Source of the DNA: Oscillospiraceae bacterium
GTDB lineage: Bacteria; Bacillota; Clostridia; Oscillospirales; CAG-272
Length of the DNA: 57,653 nt
Direction: 5' to 3'
Assembly (NCBI GenBank): GCA_015064845.1
Contig: SVRL01000010.1
Location: 1-57,653, forward strand
Part shown: one piece after another, positions 42,377 through 51,989 of the stretch
How the letters are laid out: the number at the start of each line of letters is the position of its first letter
Position numbering within the stretch: position 1 is the stretch's first letter
Made by a program: the position numbers and the translations under genes
Notes under the pieces: model-generated
Told to the model about the DNA's origin: nothing
Seen by the model: the letters and a program-made list of their open reading frames with translations, nothing else
The model's database searches: none

Positions 42377-43549
42377 TCAATCGGAAATTGCGCAAGCCGC
42401 TTTGATCACGGCAATTGCTCTTTCCAGAATGTCCATGGGAATGTTGAGCGCAGGAAGCAAACGGACCTTTTGTTTTGCTTTGATGGCAAGCACACCGTTT
42501 TCGCGGCAAACGGAAAGAATTTCCGAAGCATCCTTTTCGGTTTCAATGCCAATCATAAATCCCATGCCCGAAACGCTTTTCACACCCGAAGCGCCGTTCA
42601 ATTCATTAAAAATATATGTCGATTTTTCACGTACCTGAGCAAGAAGCGCCTCATCCAGACGGGAAAGTACGTTTTGGGCACCTGCGCAGGCAATGGGATT
42701 TCCTCCGAATGTCGAGCCGTGAGAACCGGGAGTCAGCACGTCTTTCACTTTCTCGCCGAGCAAACAAGCCCCGATGGGAAGCCCTCCTCCAAGACCTTTC
42801 GCCGTGGAAACGATATCCGGCATAAAGCCGTAATTCATATATGCATAGAGCGCGCCCGTTCTGCCGTTGCCCGTTTGCACCTCGTCGTCAATCAGAAGAA
42901 TATCGTTTTCCTTTGCCAAAGCAACCAGTCCGTCCACAAAATCCTTTTCAAGCGGGCAAACGCCGCCTTCGCCCTGCACAAGCTCAAACATGATTGCCGC
43001 CACCTTATTTTCCGCAATCAGTTTTTTTACGGATGCAATATTGTTTGCTTCCGCGTAAACGAATCCCTCCGTCAAAGGAGTAAAATCCGTGTGAAATACT
43101 TCCTGACCCGTTGCGGCAAGCGTCGTAATCGTTCTTCCGTGAAAGCTGTTGTTCAGCGTAATGATCGTATAAGTATCTTTTCCCTTTTTTTCAGAGGCAT
43201 ATTTTCTTGCCGCCTTGATTGCCGCTTCGTTGGCTTCTGCGCCGGAATTGGAGAAAAAAACCTTTTTCATACCCGTACGCTCGCAAAGCGTTTTGGCAAG
43301 AAGAGCGCAAGGCTCGGAATAATAAAGATTGGAAGTGTGCTGGCATTGATACAGCTGTTTCGTTACCGCTTTTATCCACTCTTCATCCGCAATGCCGAAG
43401 GTATTCACGGCAATGCCCGTTCCGAGATCAATATATTCTTTTCCGTTTTCATCGTAAACGAGAGAACCCTTTCCCGAAACGATCGTCAAAGGGAATCTTG
43501 CGTAAGTATTTGCAATATATTCCCTGTCAATATTCTGAATATTCATCAT
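42377..43549 (-). CDS. argD: Acetylornithine aminotransferase
   Basis: This 390-residue class III PLP aminotransferase makes N2-acetylornithine from the semialdehyde and glutamate. Motifs are GIAVNTFG, FFSNSGAEANEAAIKAARK, GRTITTLAATGQ, LLIDDEVQTGNGRTG and the PLP lysine in VSTAKGLGGGLPIGA. The start is the first of two ATGs after GGAG. It lies between argB and argF. Confidence 0.95.
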   Translation of the reverse strand: MMNIQNIDREYIANTYARFPLTIVSGKGSLVYDENGKEYIDLGTGIAVNTFGIADEEWIKAVTKQLYQCQHTSNLYYSEPCALLAKTLCERTGMKKVFFSNSGAEANEAAIKAARKYASEKKGKDTYTIITLNNSFHGRTITTLAATGQEVFHTDFTPLTEGFVYAEANNIASVKKLIAENKVAAIMFELVQGEGGVCPLEKDFVDGLVALAKENDILLIDDEVQTGNGRTGALYAYMNYGFMPDIVSTAKGLGGGLPIGACLLGEKVKDVLTPGSHGSTFGGNPIACAGAQNVLSRLDEALLAQVREKSTYIFNELNGASGVKSVSGMGFMIGIETEKDASEILSVCRENGVLAIKAKQKVRLLPALNIPMDILERAIAVIKAACAISD

Positions 43550-43580
43550 TTTTATGCTCCGTTATCTGATTTTTTGCCGC

Positions 43581-44462
43581 TTATTCAAAATCTCTTTTGT
43601 CGGAAACGACCATCGTACCCGCGCCTTCATCGGTCAGCATTTCGATCAGAATCGCGTGCGGGATTCTGCCGTCCATAATAAATACCTTTTTCACACCGCG
43701 ATTGATGGCTTCGATACAGCATTCCACCTTGGGAATCATGCCGCCCGAAATGATGCCTTCGTCAAAAAGCTTTGCCGCATCACGGATATCGATCATCGGA
43801 ATCAGAGAAGAGGGATCGTCCTTATCGCGCAAAATTCCCGCAATATCCGTCATGGAAATCAAAGATTCCGCTTTGATTGCTCCCGCAATGCGGGAAGCGG
43901 CTGTATCTGCGTTGATGTTATATATGTTTCCTTTCATATCGCAACCCACGGTGGAAACAACGGGGATATACCCTTTTTCCAAAAGATCCATGATGGGTTC
44001 CACGTTTACTTTTGTGATTCTGCCAACATAGCCGAGCCGTTCGTCTTTCATTTCGGCTTCAATAAGATGTCCGTCCATACCGGAAATGCCCATTGCCTTA
44101 CCGCCGTTGACTTCCAGAAGATTTACAAGCGTTTTATTGACTTTCCCCGCCAGAACCATCTGCACGATCTCCACGGTTTCTTTATCCGTCACACGCAGAC
44201 CGTCCACAAATTCCGACTTTTTGCCAATCTTATTGAGCATATCCGTAATTTCCGGTCCGCCGCCGTGAACGAGTACAACCTTTACCCCGATCAAAGAAAG
44301 CAAAACCACGTCTTCCATTACCTGCAATTTTCTTTCTTCGTTAATCATGGCGTTGCCGCCATATTTCACAACTACAATTTTGTTATAATAATCCTGTATA
44401 TAAGGCAGCGCCTGTGTCAGAATTTCCGCGCGCTGCGCATTGGTAAGATTCTTTGGTATCAC
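43581..44462 (-). CDS. argB: Acetylglutamate kinase
   Basis: This 293-residue amino-acid kinase has VVVKYGGNAM at the N-terminus, VVLVHGGGPEI and VDGLRVTDKETVEIVQMVL, then NINADTAASRIAGAI. It phosphorylates N-acetylglutamate, usually the arginine-feedback step. The N-terminal helix LTNAQRAEILTQALPYI before the core is the extension typical of arginine-sensitive hexameric enzymes, so end-product control is likely. GTG start. It lies between argJ and argD. Confidence 0.94.
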   Translation of the reverse strand: MIPKNLTNAQRAEILTQALPYIQDYYNKIVVVKYGGNAMINEERKLQVMEDVVLLSLIGVKVVLVHGGGPEITDMLNKIGKKSEFVDGLRVTDKETVEIVQMVLAGKVNKTLVNLLEVNGGKAMGISGMDGHLIEAEMKDERLGYVGRITKVNVEPIMDLLEKGYIPVVSTVGCDMKGNIYNINADTAASRIAGAIKAESLISMTDIAGILRDKDDPSSLIPMIDIRDAAKLFDEGIISGGMIPKVECCIEAINRGVKKVFIMDGRIPHAILIEMLTDEGAGTMVVSDKRDFE

Positions 44463-44491
44463 GATTTCGTTTCCTTATCCTTCCTTTTCCA

Positions 44492-45703
44492 TTATGTACG
44501 GTAATCGCCGTTGATCTTCACGTAATCGTATGTAAGATCGCAACCCCATGCAACGGCGCTTTCATTGCCCGAGTTCAAAGAAACAATTATACCGATTTCT
44601 TTCTCCAGCAAAATCTTTTTTGCAAGCTCTTCGGAAAAATCCACGCCCGCTCCATCTTTACAAACAAGAATTGCACCTGCTCTTGATGTGAAAGAAACGT
44701 CAATCTTATTCACATCCACGTCTGCGCCGCTGTAACCGATAGCACACAGAATTCTTCCCCAGTTGGCATCCGAACCGAACATTGCCGCTTTTACAAGAGA
44801 AGAACAGATGACACTCTTGGCAACTGTTTTTGCGGTCTCCTTGGAAGCAGCACCGTTCACGGTACATTCGAGAAGCTTGGTAGCACCTTCGCCGTCCCCT
44901 GCAATCATACGGCAAAGATAAACGGTTACGGTATTCAGAGCCTGCATAAAGAGAGTAAAATCTTCTCCTTCAGAGGTAATCTCCTCATTACCTGCCATAC
45001 CGTTTGCCATAATGGCAACCATATCGTTTGTGGAAGTATCTCCGTCCACGCTGACCATATTAAACGTATTTTTTATATCCGAAGAAAGCGCTTTGGCAAG
45101 CATTTCGGAAGAAATTGCCGTATCCGTTGTCAAAAACACAAGCATGGTTGCCATATTCGGATGAATCATACCCGAACCTTTTGCAATACCGCCGATCGTG
45201 CAGGTCTTTCCGCCGATTTCAAAGGAAATCGCAATTTCTTTTTTCACGGTATCCGTTGTCATAATGCCTTCCGCCGCATCGTCGCTGTAATTTCCGAGTG
45301 CCGCAACAAGCGCATCCATACCGCTTGCAATCGGAGCAATATCCAAAGGCTGTCCGATTACACCGGTAGAAGCAACGATCACGTCATTTGCGGGAATGCC
45401 GAGCTTTTCCGAAACGAGCGTACTCATTTTTTCCGCAATCTCAATGCCGTTGGCATTACAGGTGTTGGCATTGCCACTGTTACAAATTACCGCCTGTGCT
45501 TTTCCGTTTTCCAAATGCTTTTTCGTAACGGTCAAGGGCGCACCCTTAACCAAATTGGTCGTATATACAGCCGCCGCACTTGACTGCACCTCACTGTAAA
45601 TCAATGCAAGATCTTTTTTTGTCTTATTTTTGCGGATACCGCAATGAATGCCGCTTGCGCTGAAGCCTTTTGCCGCGCATATTCCGCCTGCTGTTGTTTT
45701 CAT
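44492..45703 (-). CDS. argJ: Bifunctional glutamate N-acetyltransferase / amino-acid N-acetyltransferase
   Basis: This 403-residue precursor cleaves itself into two chains. The autocleavage site is in AKGSGMIHPNMATMLVFLTT, with the Thr of MATML as new N-terminal nucleophile. Other hallmarks are AVICNSGNANTCNANG, DGDTSTNDMV and the C-terminal YVKINGDYRT. ArgJ recycles the acetyl group from N-acetylornithine to glutamate and may also make acetylglutamate from acetyl-CoA, so no separate argA or argE is needed. It lies between argC and argB. Confidence 0.96.
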   Translation of the reverse strand: MKTTAGGICAAKGFSASGIHCGIRKNKTKKDLALIYSEVQSSAAAVYTTNLVKGAPLTVTKKHLENGKAQAVICNSGNANTCNANGIEIAEKMSTLVSEKLGIPANDVIVASTGVIGQPLDIAPIASGMDALVAALGNYSDDAAEGIMTTDTVKKEIAISFEIGGKTCTIGGIAKGSGMIHPNMATMLVFLTTDTAISSEMLAKALSSDIKNTFNMVSVDGDTSTNDMVAIMANGMAGNEEITSEGEDFTLFMQALNTVTVYLCRMIAGDGEGATKLLECTVNGAASKETAKTVAKSVICSSLVKAAMFGSDANWGRILCAIGYSGADVDVNKIDVSFTSRAGAILVCKDGAGVDFSEELAKKILLEKEIGIIVSLNSGNESAVAWGCDLTYDYVKINGDYRT

Positions 45704-45888
45704 CTTTTTCTATATCCTTTCAACTATCCGTCAATTCAAAAAACTGTTTTTTTTAATTCAAAAAGAATGCTTCAGTATAATTTATGTATTATATCACAAC
45801 TATTTGAAAAATGGAATAGGCTTTTTAAAATAATCTCCGTTTTTTCAAAAATGAAGGGAGGGCGATTTTCCCTCCCAAAAAAGTCCGA

Positions 45889-46815
45889 TCAAAGTGCAAG
45901 TCCAAGCGTTTTTTCCAAGCCGAGAACGATATTAAGGTTTTCCACGGCAGCACCCGAAGCACCCTTACCGAGATTGTCGTATCTCGCAACGAGAAGAATA
46001 CGATCATCGTTGCCGAGAACGGAAATCTGCATACCGTCTTTTCCGCTGAGACCCGCACCGGAGATGAAGCCGTTTTCGGGCATGGCATCCGTATACGAAA
46101 CAATCGGTCCTATATATTTTTCCTTGTAAACGGAAATAAGTTCTTTAGCGGAAACGCTGATATCTTCCTTGAAAAGCGGAACGGTAACCACCATACCGCT
46201 ATAAAAATCGGAAACGATGGGACAGAAAATCGGAGCGGTTTCCAATCCCGTCATCGCTTTCATTTCTTTCAAATGTTTATGTTCCTGTGTCAAACCGTAT
46301 TGGCGGGGAGCGCCGAGCAGAAAATCTCTTCCTTCTGCTTCATATTCTTCGATCATTTTTTTACCGCCTCCGCTGTAACCCGTAACGGAATGGCAAGTCA
46401 AACGAGCAGAGGGGGAAAGAATTCCTTTCTCAATCAAAGGATAAACAAGTGCGATAAAACCGCTTGCATGACAGCCGGGAACGGCAATGCGTTTTGAATT
46501 TTTGATTTTTTCCTCGAACTTGGAGGAAAGCTCGGGGAACCCGTAAGCAAATTCGGGAAGTGTTCTGTGAGCGGTGGACGTATCGATTACCACAGTATCC
46601 GGATTTTCCACCATGGCAACCGCTTCTTTTGCCGCCGCATCGGGAAGGCAGAGAAAAGCAATATCTGCGCGGTTCAGCGCATCTTTTCGCGCATTTTCAT
46701 CCTTTCGGTATGCTTCGGGAACGGTAATCATTTCAATATCGGTTCTGCAACCAAGTCTTTCATAAATACGAAGACCCGTCGTTCCCGCTTTTCCGTCGAT
46801 AAATATCTTTTTCAT
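45889..46815 (-). CDS. argC: N-acetyl-gamma-glutamyl-phosphate reductase, short (type 2) form
   Basis: This 308-residue NADPH enzyme reduces acetylglutamyl phosphate to the semialdehyde. It begins KKIFIDGKAGTTGLRIYERL, the nucleotide-binding loop of the shorter AGPR type 2 rather than the GASGYTG of the ~345-residue type 1. The catalytic cysteine is in RIAVPGCHASGFIALVYPL, and HSVTGYSGGGKKM follows. Both length and N-terminus point to type 2. It lies 14 bp after argH. Confidence 0.93.
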   Translation of the reverse strand: MKKIFIDGKAGTTGLRIYERLGCRTDIEMITVPEAYRKDENARKDALNRADIAFLCLPDAAAKEAVAMVENPDTVVIDTSTAHRTLPEFAYGFPELSSKFEEKIKNSKRIAVPGCHASGFIALVYPLIEKGILSPSARLTCHSVTGYSGGGKKMIEEYEAEGRDFLLGAPRQYGLTQEHKHLKEMKAMTGLETAPIFCPIVSDFYSGMVVTVPLFKEDISVSAKELISVYKEKYIGPIVSYTDAMPENGFISGAGLSGKDGMQISVLGNDDRILLVARYDNLGKGASGAAVENLNIVLGLEKTLGLAL

Positions 46816-46829
46816 TCTTCTTTTCTCCG

Positions 46830-48218
46830 TCAGTCGATTGTTTGCATATTGAGATAATCTGCCACGAGACGCAGTTGGTAAGATACGGATTCCGGTCCCG
46901 TGCTTCCTTTGGAAATGCGTTTTTTCACGCAGGTATCCAAAGAAATTTCTTCATAAAGGTCTTCTTCAAAAAGCTCGCTGAAATTTTTATAAACGGCAAG
47001 CGGCAGTGTTTCGAGAATGTTTCCGCTTGCAAGACAGGAAGCCACAATATTTCCCACAATTTTATACGCGCTGCGGAACGGCATTCCTTTTTTGGTAAGA
47101 TAATCGGCAAGATCAGTGGCATTAATAAAACCTTTGCCCGCAGCCGTTCTCATATTTTCTTTCTTCACTTTCATGGTGGAAAGCATGGGAGCAAAAATCT
47201 CCAAGCATTTTTCCACGGTTTCCACGCCATCGAAAACGGATTCCTTGTCTTCCTGCATATCTTTGTTATATGCAAGAGGAAGTCCCTTCAGCATGGTAAG
47301 CGTGCCAATCAGATCGCCGTAAACCCGCCCTGTTTTTCCGCGGACAAGCTCCGCCATATCGGAATTTTTCTTTTGCGGCATAATGCTGGAACCCGTCGTA
47401 TATGCATCCGAAAGCTCTACGAAGCCAAATTCCCAGGAAGACCATAAAATGATCTCTTCCGAAAAACGGGAAAGATGCATCATGATGATCGAGCAAACGG
47501 AAAGCAATTCCGCACAAAAATCGCGGTCGGAAACACCGTCCATGCTGTTTTCCGTTACGCCGTCGAAGCCAAGCGCCTTCGCCACCATATCTCGGTCAGT
47601 CGGATACGTCGTTCCCGCAAGCGCGCAGGAACCGAGCGGAGAAACATTCATTCTCTTTACCGCATCGGAAAGTCTGTCAACGTCGCGCATAAACATCATG
47701 GCGTAAGCCAGAAGATGCTGTGCAAACGTAATCGGTTGCGCTCTTTGCAAATGGGTATAACCGGGCATAATGGCATCGGTATTTTCGGAAGCCTTTTCGT
47801 AAATGGCTTTGATCAGGGAAAGTAAGCCTGCCTTGATCTTCGCAGACTCATCACGCAAATACAATCGCAAATCCAGAGCCACCTGATCGTTACGGGAACG
47901 AGCGGTATGCAAACGCTTGCCCACGTCTCCGATTCTTTTTGTCAGTTCTGCTTCCACAAACATATGAATATCTTCCGCATTCATATCGATTTCCAATCTG
48001 CCCTCGCGGATATCCGCAAGAATTTCTTCCAGTCCCGCGCTGATTTTTTCCAAATCATCCGCGCTGATAATGCCCTGCGCGCAAAGCATGGCTGCATGCG
48101 CAAGAGAGCCCTTAATATCCTGTTCATACATTTTTGAATCGAAATGAATCGATGAATTGAAATCATCTGCCATGCGGTCGAGCGCACCGATGAATCTTCC
48201 TGCCCACATTTTTTCCAT
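46830..48218 (-). CDS. argH: Argininosuccinate lyase
   Basis: This 462-residue member of the fumarase/aspartase superfamily splits argininosuccinate into arginine and fumarate. It begins WAGRFIGALDRMADDFNSSI and carries the signature GSSIMPQKKNSD with the catalytic serine loop, HTARSRNDQVALD and GYTHLQRAQPITFAQHLL. It is the second gene of the operon; a GC-rich hairpin lies in the 92-bp gap after argG. Confidence 0.96.
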   Translation of the reverse strand: MEKMWAGRFIGALDRMADDFNSSIHFDSKMYEQDIKGSLAHAAMLCAQGIISADDLEKISAGLEEILADIREGRLEIDMNAEDIHMFVEAELTKRIGDVGKRLHTARSRNDQVALDLRLYLRDESAKIKAGLLSLIKAIYEKASENTDAIMPGYTHLQRAQPITFAQHLLAYAMMFMRDVDRLSDAVKRMNVSPLGSCALAGTTYPTDRDMVAKALGFDGVTENSMDGVSDRDFCAELLSVCSIIMMHLSRFSEEIILWSSWEFGFVELSDAYTTGSSIMPQKKNSDMAELVRGKTGRVYGDLIGTLTMLKGLPLAYNKDMQEDKESVFDGVETVEKCLEIFAPMLSTMKVKKENMRTAAGKGFINATDLADYLTKKGMPFRSAYKIVGNIVASCLASGNILETLPLAVYKNFSELFEEDLYEEISLDTCVKKRISKGSTGPESVSYQLRLVADYLNMQTID

Positions 48219-48263
48219 ATCGGACCAACCTTTTTCTTTACTGATTGTTTATACTGTTTTACA

Positions 48264-48299
48264 AGATGCCCGGGATGCTATATAACATCCCGAGCATCT
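48264..48299 (-). repeat. Hairpin between argG and argH
   Basis: AGATGC-C-CGGGATG pairs with CATCCCG-A-GCATCT over eight bases. The weak T content after it on the minus strand suggests partial termination or an mRNA processing/stability element, giving more argG than downstream message. Confidence 0.6.
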
Positions 48300-48310
48300 G
48301 CGAGATTTCA

Positions 48311-49549
48311 TTATTGATTGTTTTTCTTTGCCACAGCCGCTTTGACCTGCGCCTGAACCTTGATCGGCAGACCGAAGAGATTGATGAAGCCCTTTGCATC
48401 GGTCTGGTCGTAAACGTGATCTTCACCGAAGGTTGCAATTTCTTCGGAATAGAGAGAATAATCGCTCCATACGCCGGCTTTGATCATATTGCCCTTGTAA
48501 AGCTTGATGCGAACCTTACCGGTAACGGTTTCCTGCGTTTTATCCACAAAAGCGGAAAGCGCTTCGCGCAAAGGTGTGAACCACTGGCCGTTATAAACGA
48601 GGTCTGCAAACGTGATGGCAAGCTCCTGTTTCTTATGCGCAGTCATTTTATCCAGACAAACGGTTTCCAGATAATTATGCGCAAAATAAAGGATCGCACC
48701 GCCGGGAGTTTCGTATACGCCACGGCACTTCATACCGACAAGACGGTTTTCAACGATATCAAGCAAACCGATGCCGTTTTCTCCGCCAAGCTTGTTCAAT
48801 GCGAGAATGATATCCTTTGCGCTCATCTTTTCATCGTTCAGCGCAACGGGAACCCCCTGTTCAAAATCAAGCGTGATATATGTGGGCTTATCGGGTGCCA
48901 TCATGGGAGAAACGCCCATTTCAAGGAAGCCTTCTTTTTCATAAAGAGGTTCGTTGCCCGCATCTTCAAGATCAAGTCCTTCATGAGAAAGATGCCAAAG
49001 GTTTTTATCCTTGGAATAGTTGGTTTCACGGTTGATCTTCAGCGGAACGTTATGCGCTTCCGCATAGTCGATTTCTTCTTCACGGGACTTGATATCCCAT
49101 TCGCGCCAAGGTGCAATGATATGCATTTCGGGTGCAAACGCTTTGATGGTAAGTTCAAAACGAACCTGGTCGTTACCCTTACCCGTACAACCGTGGCAGA
49201 TGGCATCCGCTCCTTCCGCTTTTGCGATTTCAACAATACGCTTTGCAATAACGGGACGGGCAAAAGAAGTGCCGAGCATATATTCTTCGTAAAGAGCGCC
49301 CGCTTTGACGGTAGGAATGACGTATTCATCCACAAATTCATCGGTCAGATCTTCCACATAACATTTGGAAGCACCCGTTTTGATTGCTTTTTCTTCCAAT
49401 CCTTCCAATTCATCTGCTTGTCCTACGTTACCGGAAACTGCAATAACCTCGCAATTGTTATAGTTTTCCTTGAGCCACGGAATGATGATGGACGTATCCA
49501 GACCGCCCGAATAAGCAAGTACGACTTTTTTGATATCTTTTTTATTCAT
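48311..49549 (-). CDS. argG: Argininosuccinate synthase
   Basis: This 412-residue enzyme joins citrulline and aspartate with ATP. The N-type ATP-binding loop is [36 protein letters not shown] and [19 protein letters not shown] follow. It is the first gene of argG-argH-argC-argJ-argB-argD-argF, which together make arginine from glutamate, needing only carbamoyl phosphate. The promoter at 49606-49634 is overlapped by two ARG boxes. Confidence 0.96.
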   Translation of the reverse strand: MNKKDIKKVVLAYSGGLDTSIIIPWLKENYNNCEVIAVSGNVGQADELEGLEEKAIKTGASKCYVEDLTDEFVDEYVIPTVKAGALYEEYMLGTSFARPVIAKRIVEIAKAEGADAICHGCTGKGNDQVRFELTIKAFAPEMHIIAPWREWDIKSREEEIDYAEAHNVPLKINRETNYSKDKNLWHLSHEGLDLEDAGNEPLYEKEGFLEMGVSPMMAPDKPTYITLDFEQGVPVALNDEKMSAKDIILALNKLGGENGIGLLDIVENRLVGMKCRGVYETPGGAILYFAHNYLETVCLDKMTAHKKQELAITFADLVYNGQWFTPLREALSAFVDKTQETVTGKVRIKLYKGNMIKAGVWSDYSLYSEEIATFGEDHVYDQTDAKGFINLFGLPIKVQAQVKAAVAKKNNQ

Positions 49550-49598
49550 GGTATATAAACTCCTTTATTCACAGCCGATTAACAGCGATTTTCATTTG

Positions 49599-49636
49599 CT
49601 GAATAATTATACATCAATATGAATAATAATGCAATA
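49599..49636. promoter_or_regulatory. argG promoter overlapped by two ARG boxes
   Basis: On the minus strand -35 is TTGCAT (49629-49634), 17-bp spacer, -10 TATAAT (49606-49611). ATATGAATAATAATGCAAT (49617-49635) and CTGAATAATTATACAT (49600-49615) resemble the ArgR/AhrC operator TNTGAATWWWWATTCANW and lie on -35 and -10. Repression by arginine-bound ArgR is the expected effect; argR itself is not in the window. Confidence 0.75.
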
Positions 49637-49732
49637 GTTTTTTGAAAAATATTCCTTTTTCCACATTTTGTTTTAAAACCGCACCCATTTTTTGTATAAA
49701 AGAGATAATTTGCCCTGCAAAAAAACGGTTTT

Positions 49733-49781
49733 TTAAATGAATATTTCGTTTTTTTATGCATTTTATATGAATATTCATTTT
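49733..49781. promoter_or_regulatory. Distal ARG boxes upstream of argG
   Basis: AATGAATATTTCGTT (49736-49750) and TATATGAATATTCATTTT (49764-49781) match the ARG box; the second is a perfect TGAATATTCA palindrome. They may load an ArgR hexamer that loops to the promoter-proximal boxes. Confidence 0.55.
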
Positions 49782-49863
49782 TCATATGCATCCAATCGTG
49801 AACCGTGCAGCCTATTCTTATCACAATTTTTTCAAAATCAACCAAAGAAATTTGTTAAAAATA

Positions 49864-49892
49864 TTGACATAACATCCGAACTGTGATATTAT
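49864..49892 (+). promoter_or_regulatory. Promoter of the lysine operon
   Basis: -35 TTGACA (49864-49869), 17-bp spacer, -10 TATTAT (49887-49892). Confidence 0.8.
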
Positions 49893-49913
49893 CTATATAT
49901 TAACAAAGAAATT

Positions 49914-50087
49914 GAATCATGGTAGAGGTGCGATGCGTCATCAGTATCCGTTTCGGTCAAGGTTCCCGATAACCGTCGAAACGCAGAAAGGGTCGCTTGC
50001 CGAAAGTGTGTGCAAACGGGTGCGCATTGCTTGGTTTGACAAATAAGATTTGTCCGACTGTCGTTTTTGCGGAGAGCTATCGGATTC
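49914..50087 (+). ncRNA. Lysine riboswitch (L-box)
   Basis: P1 is GAATC-x-GGTAG (49914-49925) with CTATCGGATTC (50077-50087). The conserved core is present: AGAGGTGCG, AGTA after the first arm, AGAAAGGG...TTGCCGAA, ACTGTC and GGAGAGCTATC. Lysine binding closes P1. AGCTATCG (50075-50082), part of P1, can otherwise pair with CGATAGCT (50115-50122) and block the terminator, so lysine should turn the operon off. Confidence 0.93.
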
Positions 50088-50107
50088 GGAAGCGTGGGAA
50101 GTTATGG

Positions 50108-50158
50108 CGTTTTTCGATAGCTGCGGTATTTTCCGCTTGAATCGAAAAACGTTTTTTC
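50108..50158 (+). terminator. Riboswitch-controlled terminator
   Basis: CGTTTTTCGAT (50108-50118) pairs perfectly with ATCGAAAAACG (50141-50151), followed by TTTTTT. Its 5' arm overlaps the antiterminator segment 50115-50122. Confidence 0.9.
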
Positions 50159-50273
50159 GTTTTCCGGCATTTGCATCCTGCCATTCCTTTGCATATAATA
50201 TATAAAGGATGAACATTCCCCATTAAATTCAGTTATGTCAGCTGCCGAATTTTCGGCAAGAAAGGATACGATT

Positions 50274-51167
50274 ATGAAAACCCCTATTTTTACAGGCGTT
50301 GCCACCGCTCTCATTACACCTTTTATGAACCGCGCCATCGATTATGAAGCTTTCGGCGCCATTATTGATAATCAGCTCCGCGCAGGGGTCAATGCCCTCG
50401 TGATCTGCGGAACCACGGGCGAAGCTTCCACATTGACCGACGACGAACAGATTGCAGCAATCGAATTTGCAGTCAACCGCGTTGCCGGAAGAATTCCCGT
50501 CATTGCGGGCGCAGGCAGCAACGATACCGAACACGCCATTTCTCTTTGTAAACGCTCTTGCGAAGTCGGTGCCGATGCGCTCCTCATCGTTACGCCCTAT
50601 TACAATAAAACCTCACAGAGAGGTTTGATCCATATGTATACCCGCATTGCGGACAGCGTAAATAAACCCATTATTCTTTATAACGTTCCCTCCCGCACAG
50701 GTGTCAATATCGAACCCGAAACTTATGCCGTTCTTGCTGAACATCCGAATATCTGCGCCATCAAGGAAGCAAGCGGAGACTTCTCCAAACTCGTAAAAAC
50801 CGTTTCTTTGGTTGGCGATAAACTCGACGTTTACAGCGGCAACGACGATCAGGTCGTTCCCATGCTTGCGCTCGGTGCAAAAGGCGTAATCTCCGTTCTT
50901 TCCAACGTATTGCCCGAAAAAACCGTTGAAATGTGCGACAGATTCTTTCACGGCGACGTTGCGGGAAGCGCTGCCATTCAGTGCAAATATCTCCCCCTGA
51001 TCAACGCGCTCTTCTCCGACGTGAACCCCATCCCCGTCAAGGAAGCCATGGCAATGCTCGGCGCTTGCGCACCCGAAATGCGCGAACCTCTTTATCCCAT
51101 GGACGAAGCAAAAAAGGAAAATCTCCGCCGGAAGTTGCTCGATGCAGGTTTGAACGCCAACTGCTGA
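50274..51167 (+). CDS. dapA: 4-hydroxy-tetrahydrodipicolinate synthase
   Basis: This 297-residue aldolase condenses pyruvate with aspartate semialdehyde, the branch point to diaminopimelate and lysine. Features are VCGTTGEASTLTDDE-type loop (ICGTTGEASTLTDDE), VTPYYNKTSQRG with the catalytic tyrosine, LYNVPSRTGVNIEPE, and the Schiff-base lysine in CAIKEASGDFSKL. Start 50274 after AAAGGA. It is first in the operon, behind the L-box. Confidence 0.96.
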   Translation: MKTPIFTGVATALITPFMNRAIDYEAFGAIIDNQLRAGVNALVICGTTGEASTLTDDEQIAAIEFAVNRVAGRIPVIAGAGSNDTEHAISLCKRSCEVGADALLIVTPYYNKTSQRGLIHMYTRIADSVNKPIILYNVPSRTGVNIEPETYAVLAEHPNICAIKEASGDFSKLVKTVSLVGDKLDVYSGNDDQVVPMLALGAKGVISVLSNVLPEKTVEMCDRFFHGDVAGSAAIQCKYLPLINALFSDVNPIPVKEAMAMLGACAPEMREPLYPMDEAKKENLRRKLLDAGLNANC

Positions 51168-51245
51168 TTATTTTCCCCTATTTTTGTCCATCATTTTACT
51201 ATTAAAATAAAAACAAAGAATCGTTTACGATAGGAAAGGATTCCA

Positions 51246-51989
51246 ATGAAAGTACTTATGAACGGTGCGCTCGGAAAGATGGGCGCGCAAATCTGGACGC
51301 TTCTTGAAAGCGGTAAAAACGGTGCGCAGATTGCTTGCGGTGTTGATATCAATGCCGACGGCTCCGATCCTCGCATCTTCAAAAATCTTGACGATTTTCA
51401 AGGAAAAGCAGACGTGATTATCGACTTTTCCAATCACGCTTGCACAAAAAGTTTGATGGAATATGCTATCCGAACCAATACTCCTTGCGTAGTTGCTACC
51501 ACGGGTCAGACCGCAGAAGAATTGGAAATCATTGAAAACGCTTCCAAAAAAATTGCAATTTTCCGTAGCGCAAATATGTCTATCGGCGTTGCCGTCCTTG
51601 CCGATTTTGCCCGCCGCGCGGCTGAACTCATGCCCGGCGCAGATATTGAAATCGTTGAAAAGCATCACAACCAGAAGTTGGATGCCCCCAGTGGTACGGC
51701 ACTTATGCTTGCGGAAGAAATTAAGCAGGCAAAAACCGATGCCACCTTCGTTTGCGGAAGATACGGCCATCAGAAACGTTCACCCAAAGAAATCGGTATT
51801 CACGCGCTCCGCATGGGCAGTGTGATCGGCGAACACGAAGTCATTCTGGCAACACCGACTGAAACCATCACATTGAAGCATGAAGCACACACAAGAGCGC
51901 TCTTCGCAGACGGTGCGCTCGTTGCCGCGGAATTTCTCGTCGAAAAACCCGCAGGACTTTATACCATGAAGGATATTGTCGCAAAATAA
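51246..51989 (+). CDS. dapB: 4-hydroxy-tetrahydrodipicolinate reductase
   Basis: This 247-residue NAD(P)H enzyme follows DapA in the pathway. It shows MNGALGKMGAQI (nucleotide loop), VIIDFSNHA, VVATTGQT, EIVEKHHNQKLDAPSGTAL with the catalytic His-His and Lys, and MGSVIGEHEVI. The stop codon is followed immediately by copy B of the dispersed repeat, which separates it from lysA. Confidence 0.95.
   Translation: MKVLMNGALGKMGAQIWTLLESGKNGAQIACGVDINADGSDPRIFKNLDDFQGKADVIIDFSNHACTKSLMEYAIRTNTPCVVATTGQTAEELEIIENASKKIAIFRSANMSIGVAVLADFARRAAELMPGADIEIVEKHHNQKLDAPSGTALMLAEEIKQAKTDATFVCGRYGHQKRSPKEIGIHALRMGSVIGEHEVILATPTETITLKHEAHTRALFADGALVAAEFLVEKPAGLYTMKDIVAK

Noticed and set aside
42470-43678. 402-codon ORF on the plus strand opposite argD
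   Set aside because: Shadow of argD, for the same reasons.
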